Below, one piece after another: positions 45,291 through 52,710 of a stretch of 64,000 nt of DNA. The notes under the pieces are model-generated. The model worked only from the letters and a program-made list of their open reading frames with translations. It was not told the origin of the DNA and did not search any database. The DNA comes from Patiria pectinifera (taxonomy: Eukaryota; Echinodermata; Asteroidea; Valvatida; Asterinidae): assembly GCA_029964075.1 (NCBI GenBank), contig CM057147.1, forward strand, positions 23,085,513 to 23,149,512, written 5' to 3'. Position 1 is the first letter of the stretch; each line of letters begins with the position of its first letter. The position numbers and the translations under genes were made by a program.

Positions 45291-46754
45291 GTTCTTTTAA
45301 ATCCCTCTTTCGTTCCTCGCCTCTTATTTGCAGCCTTGGTCTTGAATGTTATGGATCTCTTTTGCATAGACGGAGTGTCCTTAATCACATATGACTGGCT
45401 GTATGTCCTACAGGTAAGCAGTTCAAAAATCGACTTTACCGATCTGTTTTCAAGCTTTAGAACACCTAAGGCCCCCCCCCCCATCAAAAAAGTCTTCTGT
45501 TTCTGGTATGGAGCTTGCCCCAAAAGTGGTGCGGCGACACAGGTTTTTTTGTCCCTTGCTTTTTTTCTTCAAATGACGGCTGATGTTGCAGATGCGCTTC
45601 GATCCCCTTAAAACTCTCCAAAGTATCCTTCCTGGTGGAGCTTGAGATGACCTCAGTAACGCTAAAGGCTTGAGAATTCTGCACCCACTTACTATCTCGA
45701 CCGACACGAACATTCTTCAGGAAATTAGGATATTCAAGACAAAAATCAGAGAAAACGATAACGTCAGACCACACAGCGACATCGACATCGTGCTACCAGG
45801 CTTGTCATTAGTCTGCTCCCTTGCATATTGCACTAATTAAAAAGTATTTAAAGGTTCCAGATACACGACCATCGCTCCCTCAGTCTGGCTTCCAGACACA
45901 CAATTACAAAATTCCCATACCGTCAAAAATACCACTAACCCCCCCCCCCCCACTTCCCTCACCACCCTGCTGGATCTGCCACTGCATATCTAATGAGGCG
46001 GAGTATACTATTATACAAAAAATGAATGTTGGTGAGTGCAATGGTAAGGATAATTCATGTCACAAAATGAAATTATTCTTTCCATTGCACGAAGGTGAAA
46101 CATTCATTATTTGCTTTATATAACACCTGAATAAATCTTTGTCATCTGATTGGTTGACTTTTAATAGCCAATTTATTCAGGTTAAAAACTGTTTAAAAGT
46201 TATATTAATGCAAACTGTTCAACAGGTTGCGAACAATCATACTCAATTTCATTTATCTTGATTAAAACAGCGCCACCACCAGCAGCAGTGACACTGTGCA
46301 ACGGAAGTTCTATTCACCGTGCAATAGAACTTCCATTGCACTGTGCGTTGTTACAAATATTTCAACGACATGTGATCAATGATCCACCAATCACATGACA
46401 GGGATTTATTCAGGTGTTGTATAATTGTAAATACCATGCTGTGAAGATTGGGAAGTATCCTTCAATTCTTTTATAAGTGTCCTGGTTTTCCTTTGTTCCC
46501 AGGGAGTCACAGCCCCGAGTCAGGGCTTCCTAAACTGCATCGTCTACGGCTGGACTCGAACCCCCTTCCGCATGGCCAAATCCCCACAGGACATGAGGCC
46601 CATCCTCAAGCAGAGCTATCGTGTCTACGGCACGGCAAGGTTCCCCAAGCTACCGACCTCCAGGCACCAAGCCCCATCAATATCCTCAGATCTCTCGGAT
46701 GATACCTCGACTGGAGGGGCTCCTATGTCAAATATGGAGGTCCCGTCACCATGA
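26296..46754 (+). CDS. TMEM116: TMEM116-like seven-transmembrane protein (12 exons, 390 aa)
   Basis: Exons are 26296-26385, 27149-27256, 33834-33977, 34420-34524, 35757-35806, 36867-36941, 38993-39029, 39480-39569, 41456-41507, 43383-43472, 45334-45413 and 46503-46754. All junctions are GT/AG and in phase (0,0,0,0,2,2,0,0,1,1,0), giving 390 residues. The N-terminus is short and extracellular-like with an N-glycosylation sequon (NTT). Seven hydrophobic segments follow at about residues 35-57, 69-90, 105-132, 157-180, 214-245, 264-288 and 295-320. The tail is Ser/Pro-rich. Signatures recalled from vertebrate TMEM116 are YAMF after helix 1, RPLF-L-x-x-x-DL-x-x-x-LCWL in helix 2, F-x-TVNY in helix 3, MTPV in helix 4 and YVLQ-x-x-T-x-x-SQG-x-LNC-x-VYGWT in helix 7. 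TMEM116 is an orphan GPCR-like protein; its ligand and function are not established. The introns, especially intron 2 (6.6 kb), are full of mobile-element debris. Confidence 0.88.
26876..26999. repeat. AAGACCCACT inverted/foldback cluster
   Basis: GAAAACGAAGACCCC near the start and GGGTCTTCGTTTT near the end are inverted. Between them AGACCCACT and AGTGGGTCT alternate, giving several stem-loops. It lies in intron 1 of the TMEM116-like gene. Confidence 0.7.
27149..27256 (+). CDS. TMEM116: TMEM116-like exon 2 (helix 1)
   Basis: The acceptor TGATCTAG precedes 27149 and the donor GTAAGT follows 27256. The exon encodes the first membrane helix (VHAFFASLSVFGSLSVIVYA) followed by MFRKVVKTSE. The positive cytoplasmic loop suits the positive-inside rule. 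Confidence 0.85.
27570..27600. repeat. small perfect hairpin
   Basis: AAAAAGTGTGCC and GGCACACTTTTT flank a 4-base loop (TGCT). It lies in intron 2 of the TMEM116-like gene. A chance or repeat-derived hairpin is most likely; T-tracts could also end a pol III transcript. Confidence 0.5.
28183..28562. repeat. element with GTTATAAAACCTCACCCACAGATT-type inverted ends
   Basis: TATAAAACCTCACCCACAG on the left and CTGTGGGTGAAGTGTTATAA on the right are inverted. The interior has a TGATTGGCCGAGAGCGAGTC segment like those in related repeats elsewhere in the window. It abuts the palindrome at 28561. Confidence 0.6.
28561..28722. repeat. 162-bp near-perfect palindrome
   Basis: Arms start ACAAATATTGAATGCTTT and end AAGCATTCAATATTTGT, with centre CCTCGGCTTCGCCTCGGG. 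Most positions pair, so the strand could extrude a long cruciform or hairpin. It is in intron 2 of the TMEM116-like gene. Confidence 0.85.
29254..29530 (+). repeat. AATCCTGCAAAATCCT repeat family, copy 1
   Basis: Shares GAATCCTTCAAAATCCTC, GCACTTTGTCAAGGTCTTGG and CCAAGCCTCAACATATTGAC with copies at 31735-32135 (inverted) and 63320-63668. Confidence 0.82.
29980..30521 (-). mobile_element. TTAA-flanked MITE family 1, copy 4
   Basis: TTAAAGGTATAGTCCATCAT to ATGATGGACTATA, then a diverged end to TTAA at 30518-30521. Same orientation as copy 2. Confidence 0.86.
30740..31025 (+). repeat. GTCATGGAAAA minisatellite
   Basis: About a dozen copies of (A)AAGTCATGGAAAAGTCATGG separated by A-rich spacers. 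It is low complexity on the reverse strand too (frames read HDFSMTFF). Confidence 0.85.
31735..32135 (-). repeat. AATCCTGCAAAATCCT repeat family, copy 2 (inverted)
   Basis: Reverse-complement relative of 63320-63668, containing several CCTCAATCCTGCAAA motifs spaced through it. Confidence 0.82.
32430..32936 (+). mobile_element. TTAA-flanked MITE family 1, copy 5 (diverged)
   Basis: TTAAAGCTAGAGTCCATCAT at the left; the right end GATGGACTGTAGCTTTG lacks an intact TTAA. The interior is shorter and more diverged than the other copies. Confidence 0.75.
33000..33625 (+). repeat. diverged copy of the GAAGCTAGC element
   Basis: Shares ordered segments with 51098-52238, including CATGCATGTG, TTGGTCCGTGTTCCTTGCT and GAGAAGCTAGCACGCCAGAG. 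It lacks the nested insert that splits the 51098 copy. Confidence 0.7.
33834..33977 (+). CDS. TMEM116: TMEM116-like exon 3 (helix 2, start of helix 3)
   Basis: The acceptor CTTACAG precedes 33834 and the donor GTACGA follows 33977. The exon encodes IRPLFHLAIADLGLALCWLL, matching the conserved helix-2 motif of TMEM116, then an extracellular loop and FRVCTVLQAVTE. The Cys is at the top of helix 3, as in GPCRs. Confidence 0.9.
34420..34524 (+). CDS. TMEM116: TMEM116-like exon 4 (helix 3, loop 2)
   Basis: The acceptor GGCTTGCAG precedes 34420 and the donor GTAAGA follows 34524. The exon encodes MFNVISFFLTVNYALNVYLR and a basic loop (KDRHNRAKKLTLLH). Confidence 0.88.
35757..35806 (+). CDS. TMEM116: TMEM116-like exon 5 (start of helix 4)
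   Basis: This 50-nt exon has acceptor TTTTTACAG and donor GTGAGT. It encodes TMTSMKWIMRLFYVIS and leaves two bases of a Trp codon that exon 6 completes. Confidence 0.8.
35965..36446 (+). repeat. four spaced AGGTCA-rich clusters
   Basis: Clusters at about 35971, 36111, 36271 and 36427 each contain two or three GGTCA/AGTCA half sites; AAAGGTCAAAGGTCAAAGTC at about 36118 includes a perfect DR1. The ~140-160-bp spacing suggests a degenerate tandem repeat in intron 5 of the TMEM116-like gene. Confidence 0.6.
36867..36941 (+). CDS. TMEM116: TMEM116-like exon 6 (helix 4 end, extracellular loop 2)
   Basis: The acceptor CCTGACAG precedes 36867 and the donor GTAAGT follows 36941. The exon encodes LLPIAVMTPVVVVHNRLRAQ and DPCT, then leaves two bases (GA). 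Joining directly to the 39480 exon would break the frame, so an intervening exon is required. Confidence 0.85.
37467..38830. mobile_element. composite ~1.36-kb repeat with GCTGTGCATT ends
   Basis: GCTGTGCATTGGAACCGG at the left and CCGGTAAATGCACAGC at the right are inverted. Inside are a GCCCGCTAGCC-type repeat (37795-38160) and the complete TTAA MITE copy 6, so insertion was in layers. Confidence 0.55.
38165..38684 (-). mobile_element. TTAA-flanked MITE family 1, copy 6
   Basis: TTAAAGCTATAGTCCATCAA to ATGATGGACTCGGGCTTTAA. Orientation as copies 2 and 4. It lies about 310 bp upstream of the TMEM116-like microexon. Confidence 0.87.
38993..39029 (+). CDS. TMEM116: TMEM116-like exon 7 (37-nt microexon)
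   Basis: A pyrimidine-rich acceptor (CTTTGCTGTAG) and donor GTAAGA bound 37 nt. Entering in phase 2 and leaving in phase 0, the exon encodes ECLVLFFKPSVQG. It restores the frame between exons 6 and 8 and supplies a Cys in extracellular loop 2, where GPCR-like proteins usually have one. Confidence 0.75.
39480..39569 (+). CDS. TMEM116: TMEM116-like exon 8 (helix 5)
   Basis: The acceptor CTTTGCAG precedes 39480 and the donor GTAAGT follows 39569. The exon encodes KNGSFESWSWAHYGAIFFVI and SLLLSMMSIV, the extracellular entry and most of helix 5. An NGS sequon is present. Confidence 0.88.
40117..40277 (+). repeat. dispersed ~160-190-bp repeat, copy 1
   Basis: Highly similar to the reverse complement of 59690-59875, including GATGGGTACAGTACCCCTAA and ACTGACAGTCTTTTACATTG. 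Confidence 0.82.
40388..41196. mobile_element. Tc1/mariner-like element, ~809 bp, TA-flanked
   Basis: CAGGGTGTTTAAAAAAAAT at the left and AAACACCCTG at the right, flanked by TA. Inverted repeats reach about 130 bp inward (GTTTACTGGCTATAAAACTG and its complement). No transposase frame. Another MITE is nested at 40576-40718. Confidence 0.8.
40576..40718 (-). mobile_element. CAGGCATGCAAC MITE nested in mariner-like element
   Basis: The reverse-complement relative of 43590-43740 over its full length, with ends CAGACATGCAAC and GTTGCATGCCTG. Confidence 0.82.
41456..41507 (+). CDS. TMEM116: TMEM116-like exon 9 (end of helix 5)
   Basis: The acceptor GTTTGCAG precedes 41456 and the donor GTAAGT follows 41507. 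The exon encodes TFYVLSALVYRKLMKGN and leaves one base of the next codon. Confidence 0.82.
41600..42190 (+). repeat. dispersed repeat split by nested insertion
   Basis: Its left (41645-41755) and right (42030-42190) parts match contiguous sequence at 58330-58620. The intervening 41763-42010 is a copy of the GTGGAGACGTATTCATCTA repeat, so insertion after the outer element is implied. A (GT)n run is at 42020-42038. Confidence 0.75.
42249..42490 (+). mobile_element. tRNA-derived SINE with AAAGCGCTTTGGAAAGCATT tail
   Basis: The head has TGGTATAGTGGTTACGG and GGGTTCGAATTCC (A- and B-box-like). The tail AAAGCGCTTTGGAAAGCATT is of the L2/CR1-like type. Confidence 0.7.
42712..42905 (+). mobile_element. 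tRNA-derived SINE fragment
   Basis: The head GTTGCCAAGCGGTTGAGCAC and GTGGGTTCGAGCCCCGCC resemble a tRNA with a long variable arm. The body has GGTGTTAAATGGGTACTGGC, as in the other SINEs here. Confidence 0.7.
43383..43472 (+). CDS. TMEM116: TMEM116-like exon 10 (loop 3, helix 6)
   Basis: The acceptor GGTTAAG precedes 43383 and the donor GTGAGA follows 43472. The exon encodes VWTNKQRRALVELCKRISLY and IAAFVICWIP. The basic loop and C-W-x-P element resemble helix 6 of GPCRs and the CCWGP-like motif recalled for TMEM116. Confidence 0.87.
43590..43740 (+). mobile_element. CAGGCATGCAAC MITE
   Basis: A ~150-bp element with ends ACAGGCATGCAACTTTTCC and GAGTTGCATGCCTGT. The nested copy at 40576-40718 defines the same limits. 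It directly abuts the mariner-like element at 43744. Confidence 0.82.
43744..44243. mobile_element. Tc1/mariner-like MITE, ~500 bp
   Basis: Left end CAGTGTGAGTCAGAATAACC, right end TTCTAACTCACCCTG followed by TA. Size and ends match 4697-5199, so both are one family. It lies in the intron after the exon encoding helix 6. Confidence 0.75.
44881..45290 (+). mobile_element. Deu-domain-like tRNA SINE, full length
   Basis: The tRNA-like head has TGGTCCAATGGTAACGG and GGGTTCGAATCC. The middle has GGATGGGACGTAAAGCCG, CACGTTAAAGAACCC and GAGAAGGGGTTTGCCCCGG, resembling the conserved Deu domain of deuterostome SINEs as I recall it. The tail is AAAGCGCTATATAAATACAG followed by (TTA)n. Confidence 0.85.
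45334..45413 (+). CDS. TMEM116: TMEM116-like exon 11 (helix 6 end, start of helix 7)
   Basis: The acceptor TATTTGCAG precedes 45334 and the donor GTAAGC follows 45413. The exon encodes ALVLNVMDLFCIDGVSLITY and DWLYVLQ. It lies about 40 bp after the microsatellite tail of a SINE (44881-45290). Confidence 0.87.
46100..46420. repeat. element with AACACCTGAATAAATC inverted ends
   Basis: TATAACACCTGAATAAATC at the left and GATTTATTCAGGTGTTGTAT at the right. ATTGG-bearing segments (CATCTGATTGGTTGAC) sit inside each end. A smaller palindrome (GTGCAACGGAAGTTCTATT and its complement) is at about 46297-46342. Confidence 0.7.
46503..46754 (+). CDS. TMEM116: TMEM116-like exon 12 (helix 7 and cytoplasmic tail)
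   Basis: The acceptor TTCCCAG precedes 46503 and TGA is at 46752-46754. The exon encodes GVTAPSQGFLNCIVYGWTR, the most diagnostic TMEM116-like stretch. It continues with a ~64-residue tail containing basic residues near the membrane, a Ser/Asp cluster (SISSDLSDDTSTG) and a Pro end. Confidence 0.9.
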   Translation, partial: GVTAPSQGFLNCIVYGWTRTPFRMAKSPQDMRPILKQSYRVYGTARFPKLPTSRHQAPSISSDLSDDTSTGGAPMSNMEVPSP

Positions 46755-46798
46755 GAGGTCAAAAGTTGGTACGTCCGTACATTAAGTAGAAGTATGAA

Positions 46799-47068
46799 AC
46801 AAAAGCCAATATGGCCCATCAGGCCGGCATTTATCTCCAGTTTCCTTGGAATGAAACGACGGAGAATATTTCTATTCCGCCCGCCTGGATGCAGTGCCAG
46901 TCAATTGCAACGCTGGTACCCATTTAAACTCCAGGGTGGAGAGATGATATTGGGGGTGAAGTGGCTTGCCCAAGGACACAACATACAACCAGCAGCTGGA
47001 TTCGAACCCCTGACCCTCCGATCGCGAGTCACAATCCCTAAGCACAAGGCCACACTCCCCATTTGGGT
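46799..47068 (-). mobile_element. tRNA-derived SINE, inverted copy in 3' UTR region
   Basis: Reverse complement of the SINE family at 24097-24566. It starts about 45 bp after the TMEM116-like stop codon, so it is probably transcribed in the 3' UTR in antisense orientation. Confidence 0.8.
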
Positions 47069-47385
47069 TTGGCACTTTCAAAATGAATTTTGAAATTGAA
47101 GTGCTATTTTATTTTTAATCGTTACAAGTTGTGAACAATTATTTTAGCTTTTGCTATAGAAGTGGGATGCTCATATTGCAGTTTGAAAGCAGGGCAGGAC
47201 CTTCTCTGCGTGAATCATGCGTTTTTGGTTTGTATTGGTGTCCCGTTTGTATTTTTCAAGTAGATTTGTACAACACAAATTTTAAATTTAGAATTTGCAA
47301 CACTTTTGTAACTTTGTCTTGTCGTGGTGCCACCAGAACTTTTAGATCAAGATCTAACAAAAATTAAGGCTTATGACTAGCGCCC

Positions 47386-47516
47386 TTTGAACAAAGACAT
47401 TGACTAAAATGGGGATCTGCCATCATAGAGCTGGATAGCTCAGTTGGTAGAGCACTGGAACGGTAATCCAAAGGTCGCAGATTCAAACCCCGCTCTAGTC
47501 AAGTTCTTTATTCAAC
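47386..47516 (+). mobile_element. tRNA-like cassette with inverted ends, copy 2
   Basis: TTGAACAAAGACATTGACTA on the left and TAGTCAAGTTCTTTATTCAA on the right. The tRNA-like segment (47429-47501, 73 nt) keeps A/B boxes (TAGCTCAGTTGGTAGAG and GATTCAAACCC). C at the position of conserved U33 and acceptor-stem mismatches argue against a working tRNA. Confidence 0.65.
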
Positions 47517-48536
47517 CTTTTTGAACCTCTTTGAACGTTTCTGAGGGTTAGGAATTTTAGGAAAATTATTGGAAATTTGAAGAAATTATTTTTTTGAATG
47601 TTTCTTTGGCGGAATTATCACCAAAGTGAAAAAAAAGCGGTTTAACAGTTCTGCAGATATGCATGTGGCAAATTATGATTGATTTTATAGAGCAAGCCAC
47701 AACTATGTGTTTGATATCCCTATGAGGAAGGTCTAATGTGATATCAATCTGTAAAACAGGAAGAAATGCGATTTCAAATCAGTGTTAACAGATTTGTTCA
47801 ATGCAATACTTTAAAGTTAACCTGTGGAGCGGTCAAGGAGAATATATTTTGTAAAGTATGTCTTGTAAATAGTTGATGTAACAAATGAAATACAATATGT
47901 ATATAATATATATATGTATTACATCACATGTTAATTTCACTACTCACGTTAAAAAAATGAATTAACACACACAAAAATCTTACTGGAGATGCTGCTTCAG
48001 TGGATATTTCACAAAGACACAGCAGTAAAGCTCAAGAGATAATCATTATGAATCTATTTTCTATTATAAAATGGCTTAATAAATCCCCGTCATCTGATTG
48101 GCTGGTCTATCACCTGCCATTGAAGTATTCGTCCCAACGCACGGCGTGGCCGCGTGGCAACAAAAGAAGTTCCATTCCACGGTAGAAGGAAGTTCCATTG
48201 CCATTCAAACTTTTGGCAGCTCTGACCAATTAGATGACTACATACATTTGGTAAATTGGGGGCAGTATTTGGAAGAAAAAAAAACCCAGTTTTCTTCCAA
48301 TGATGGTCAGCCAACCATCGTTGGAAATTGAAACAAAAATTCGTTTTTTTCTTAAAAACGACAGCACACCACGTGCCATGATTTCACAGGATGCTTGAGA
48401 CTATTTGTTTATGTTTGCAAATGTTGTACATTATACCATTAAACTATCAAATTATGAATACAAGACCTATGCACTTGCCTGTCTACTTTATTTTAATAAC
48501 TTTTGTTTCCTTAGTACAATCAGATTTTCTTGTATA

Positions 48537-48542
48537 AATAAA
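48537..48542 (+). promoter_or_regulatory. possible poly(A) signal of the TMEM116-like gene
   Basis: AATAAA in AT-rich DNA after the last exon; another is at 48816-48821. The 1.8-2.1-kb distance from the stop codon makes this tentative. Confidence 0.25.
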
Positions 48543-49169
48543 AAACACCCAAGTCATGTTAAGTTAATGTATGTTAGCATGCAGTGTATTTATGTGCAAA
48601 TGTTAAATGTTTTTCATATGGGCTTATATGTATTTATATAAAACAAATATTAAATGTGAAACATTTTTATACAAATGGATATAAATTTTTATTGTTTATG
48701 GAGTTTTAAAATCGAAATTCGCAAATGTTTTTTTGGATTTGAAAGTTTGTTTTGAGTGTTTGTGTTTGAAGTAAGTGCCAAAGTCATTTATGGTATATTT
48801 ATGCAACATATCCAGAAATAAATTATAAATTTTAAAGTCATATTCACATTGTGTAAATTATCTGTTTCTGTATTTTGTTATTATTATTTCTTTGTAAATT
48901 ATTTTTTACTTTCTGTAGAGTGAGTGCTCTTGTAAGAAACTTTGGAAATAATTCCTGAAATGAAATTGCAATAAGAGATGCAGAAAATATATTGAGATCA
49001 ATAGTAATATATTGATATGTTATTATTGTTATATTGTATAGTCTAACTCATCTTATTCTTTGTTGGTTTGTTTGTTTGTCTTAAATCTACATGCATTGAC
49101 TTTCCGTATTTTTTTTAAAAGCCTATGGCGTTAACGATTTTTAGGTTTATTGACTTTTCTCATAACAAT

Positions 49170-50640
49170 GTTAAAATTCCTCTTCAGGTTAGAGAAGCGT
49201 CAATCAATATTCAAACGTGCAAAAATTTAACATTTGGGCCAAAATCATAAATTTTTCGAGAAAAAAGTTAACATTTTGGTCTGGTTTGACCCCAAACTTT
49301 CTTCAAAATGTTATTTTCAAAAGCCCGAAGAAATTGTAAGGGGTAAGCCTTACATTTTTGGAGAAATTTAGTGAAAAAAAATTACTTTTCTCCAAACAAT
49401 GCAGAAATTCCTTTCGAGGTAAGAGGAGCATCAATCTATATTCAAACATGCAAAAAATTATTATTTAGGCCAAAATCAGCAATATGTTTATAAAAAAATT
49501 ACATTTTGGACTGATTTGACCCCCTTTTTTCAAAATTTCATTTTCAAAAGCCCATCTTTCAAGAAATCAAATTGGAATGTGTTCTAGGGTCCCTCAAGCA
49601 TCTTTCCAGCAAGTTTGAAGCAATTTAATTTTTTGGCCAAAATTGAAGAAATTGTAAGGGGTTAGCCTTACATTTTTGGTGAAATTTGGTGAAAAATGAC
49701 TTTTCTCCAAACAATGCAGAAATTCCTTTCGAGGTAAAAGTAGCATCAATCAATATTCAAACATACAAATAAATTAATATTTAGGCCAAAATCAGCAACA
49801 TAAAATTAACATTTTAATTTCATTTTCAAAAGCCCATCTTTCCAGAAATCAAATTGGAATGTGTTCTTGGGTCCCTCAAGCATCTTTCCAGCAAGTTTGA
49901 AGCAATTTCATTTTTTGGCCAAAATTGAAGAAATTGTAAGGGGTTAGCCTTACATTTTTGGTGAAATTTGGTGAAAAATGACTTTTCTCCAAACAATGCA
50001 GAAATTCCTTTGGAAGTAAAATGAGCCACAATCAATATTCAAACAAGCAAAAATTTCAACAGTTGGGCCCAAATTAGTAAAAAAAAATTGAAAAAAAACC
50101 CAATCATTTTTTGATTGATTTGACCCCAACTTTTTTCTTGAAATATTTTCAAAAGCCCATCTTTCCAGAAACCAAATTGGAATGTGTTATTGGGTCCCTC
50201 AAGCATCTTTCCAGCAAGTTTGAAGCATTTTAATCTTTTGGCCAAAAGTGAACAAATTGTAAGGGGTTAGCCTTACATTTTAGTGAAATTTGGTGAAAAA
50301 TTGACTTTTCTCCAAACAATGCAGAAATTCCTTTCGAGGTAAGAGGAGCACCAATCAATATTCAAACATGCAAAAAATGAAATATTTGGGCCAAAATCAG
50401 CAATAATTTTAGGGGAAAAATACATTTTTAACTAATGTAAGGCTTACTCCAAATTTCCTTCAAAATTTCATTTTGAAAAGCCCATCTTTCCAGAAATAGA
50501 ATTGGAATGTGCTCTAACTGCATCCAGCATCTTTCTAGCAAGTTTGAAGCAATTTCATTTTTTGGCCAAAATTGAAGAAATTGTAAGGGGTTAGCCTTAC
50601 ATTTTTGGTGAAAAATGACTTTTCTCCAAAAAGTGCAAAA
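49170..50640 (+). repeat. tandem satellite, five ~280-325-bp units
   Basis: The marker GAA(G/C)AAATTGTAAGGGGT recurs at 49327, 49645, 49927, 50250 and 50574 (steps 318, 282, 323, 324). Each unit also carries ACTTTTCTCCAAACAATGCA, CAATATTCAAAC and, in most, AAAGCCCATCTTTCCAGAAA. Unit differences are moderate, so it is not a recent duplication. Confidence 0.9.
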
Positions 50641-51097
50641 ATAACTGCCAAAAAGTCAGGAATGCTTTGTTTCTGTAATTGTTTCCTTTTTGCAAACTTT
50701 TTGGGGCACGGACAACAACGAATTGTTCAGAATGAATAAACACCTGTCCGAGTTATGGAAACAATTCATCAAGGTTTTGTTAATTTTTCAAGAGATTATT
50801 CAGGAGCAAATTTAATAACGGTCTTTCATCTATGCATTTATTTTTAGGAAAAATAAGGCTATCAATACTTTTTTTTCTTCAATAAGAGAGTTGACGGCTC
50901 AGGATTTTTTTTACTCCCTTTATAATAATTCTAACGCGAGCATTATTTTTGAGAGTGGCGCCCCCGAGTGCTAACTTCCAGGGCAAGCCGCCGAATGATG
51001 GCGCTATGCTTGACAACAACCGATTCCAAAGAGGGCGCTGCAGATTTTTTTGCGCCATTGCATGCAGTGTCCGATTTTTGCCGCGCCGCGCCGCGCC

Positions 51098-52238
51098 GGT
51101 GTCACGGTCTCACTTCTCCGGCGTGCTAGCTTCTCCGGGTGGATTCGGCGGATAACTGAGCACGTTACAGTGCACGTCACATAAGCACGATTCATGCCCA
51201 TGTGTCCGCTGTGCTTACTTTTCCTCGAGCTGTATTCTGAAGTCTACCAAGCCCATTAATAACACAGTGAGGGATACCCAAGAATTAGCCCTGGTGGACT
51301 CCCTCTCCTCCCTACGTCCAACCTGGGCTAACCCAAGAATGTGTTCTTATTCCTCCATGGTATCATGTAACACTTCCTGTCATGCCTGTGGGGTCAAGTC
51401 ATTCCATGGTCCGTAGCATTCTGATTTGTGTTCCCAGCGTCATGCATGTGTGTGTGTTCATGAAGGAATAATTAAGAACGAACTAATTGGTCCGTGTTCC
51501 TTGCTCGTTTGTGGTCCATTTTGTCTTTATTTTTGCAGCCATGGCCTAAAATAAATGTGCATTTGAAGTCTTTTTGGTTATTGGGAGTTGTGCGCGTCAC
51601 GAAAATTCTGGATTGGACTGGTACCCTGTAACCATGCATACAAAGAAACCTAAGATATTACGTGCACCAGTACAACCCTGAAGCACTCAGCACGCTTACA
51701 GGTAGCAGACCAGTAAATAAACTTCCATAGACCCCAATGGTAAATGCTCCCACTTCAAAAATTCGGGAAAAATACTCACAACTCTCCAAGGTGTTCGAGA
51801 CACACATCAAATTAAAGCTTATTTCATCATCTTTCAATTTCTGTATAATTTACGTATAAAAAAACTGATGACTTTTAGGAGAAATTTCCATCTGAAGACG
51901 ATCACCCCTGAAAACAGTCCTGAAGCCCATCGCCATTTTGAAAAACGATGCCTACACTCCATTGCAAAGTAGAGCGCTTTTAGGGTCCAAATTACATCAA
52001 AATTACACAGAACTGCAAGCTCCAAGTCCTGTGCACGGTTTCCATCCATATTTTTAACAAACCCTCAAGTTCATGGCCCACAGCATGCTCAAATACGGAC
52101 CGACTTACTGGTCTGCACCCTAATACAGTTGACGAAAATGTACACTATACATGTACTGCGCAATTTTGTGCATGCGTGTTGAAGCCAAATTTCCCTTTCG
52201 GAGAAGCTAGCACTCCGGAGAAGTGAGACCGTGACACC
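51098..52238. mobile_element. GAAGCTAGC element with ~40-bp inverted ends, split by a nested MITE
   Basis: Left end GGTGTCACGGTCTCACTTCT and right end AGAAGTGAGACCGTGACACC are exact complements, and the match continues through GCTAGCTTCTCC. The MITE at 51703-52117 splits it; 33000-33625 is a diverged uninterrupted relative. Confidence 0.85.
51703..52117 (-). mobile_element. GCAGACCAGTAA-ended MITE, copy 2 (nested)
   Basis: Inverted relative of 5669-6141, with ends TAGCAGACCAGTAA and TTACTGGTCTGCACC. Its internal frame encodes the same peptide as the first copy, as expected for duplicated DNA. Confidence 0.85.
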
Positions 52239-52518
52239 AGGAAGGCGCTACATTTCTCGATTCCCGCGGTTCGCGGTCATTCAGCCGATCATATCATTTA
52301 TAATTAAATTTTATTTCAAAAATCATGACTTTTTTAAACAGCTTTTCTACAGCCGCTCGATTGTGGCATTTAACGGGTTTTTTTTTGGGGGGGGGGAGGC
52401 GGTGTGGAGCTTTTTCAATAAGCAATTAAAACGCATGAATAAAAACAATGTACAAAGAAAGGGACCGTTTACGTTTTAACATTGCCGACTTTTATTTACT
52501 TTATTCATCTCCTTTTTA

Positions 52519-52710
52519 AGTCGAGTGTGAAAAGGTGACAAAGTGCAGCTGGCGATGTCGACTTGTGAACCAAAGAGAATAACGGACACGAATCAACTAA
52601 AGTATTAAAACCTTTTAACTTAGTTGAGTGTGAAAAGTTGACAAAGTGCAGGCGATGTCTTGTGTACCAATTAAAGAATAACAAAGACACGAAACAACAA
52701 AAGTATTAGG
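52519..52710 (+). repeat. ~103-bp tandem duplication
   Basis: GAGTGTGAAAAGGTGACAAAGTGCAG and related downstream sequence repeat at about 52522 and 52625, both ending ACTAAAGTATTA or ACAAAAGTATTA. Two diverged copies. Confidence 0.75.

Noticed and set aside
45191..45523. 110-codon frame with poly-Asn run
   Set aside because: The Asn run is the (TTA)n tail of a SINE read in reverse and the rest overlaps exon 11 antisense.
47429..47501. Functional tRNA gene (formal anticodon GGT)
   Set aside because: Position 33 is C, the acceptor and T stems have mismatches, and it lies in a repeated cassette with a second diverged copy at 24711-24783.
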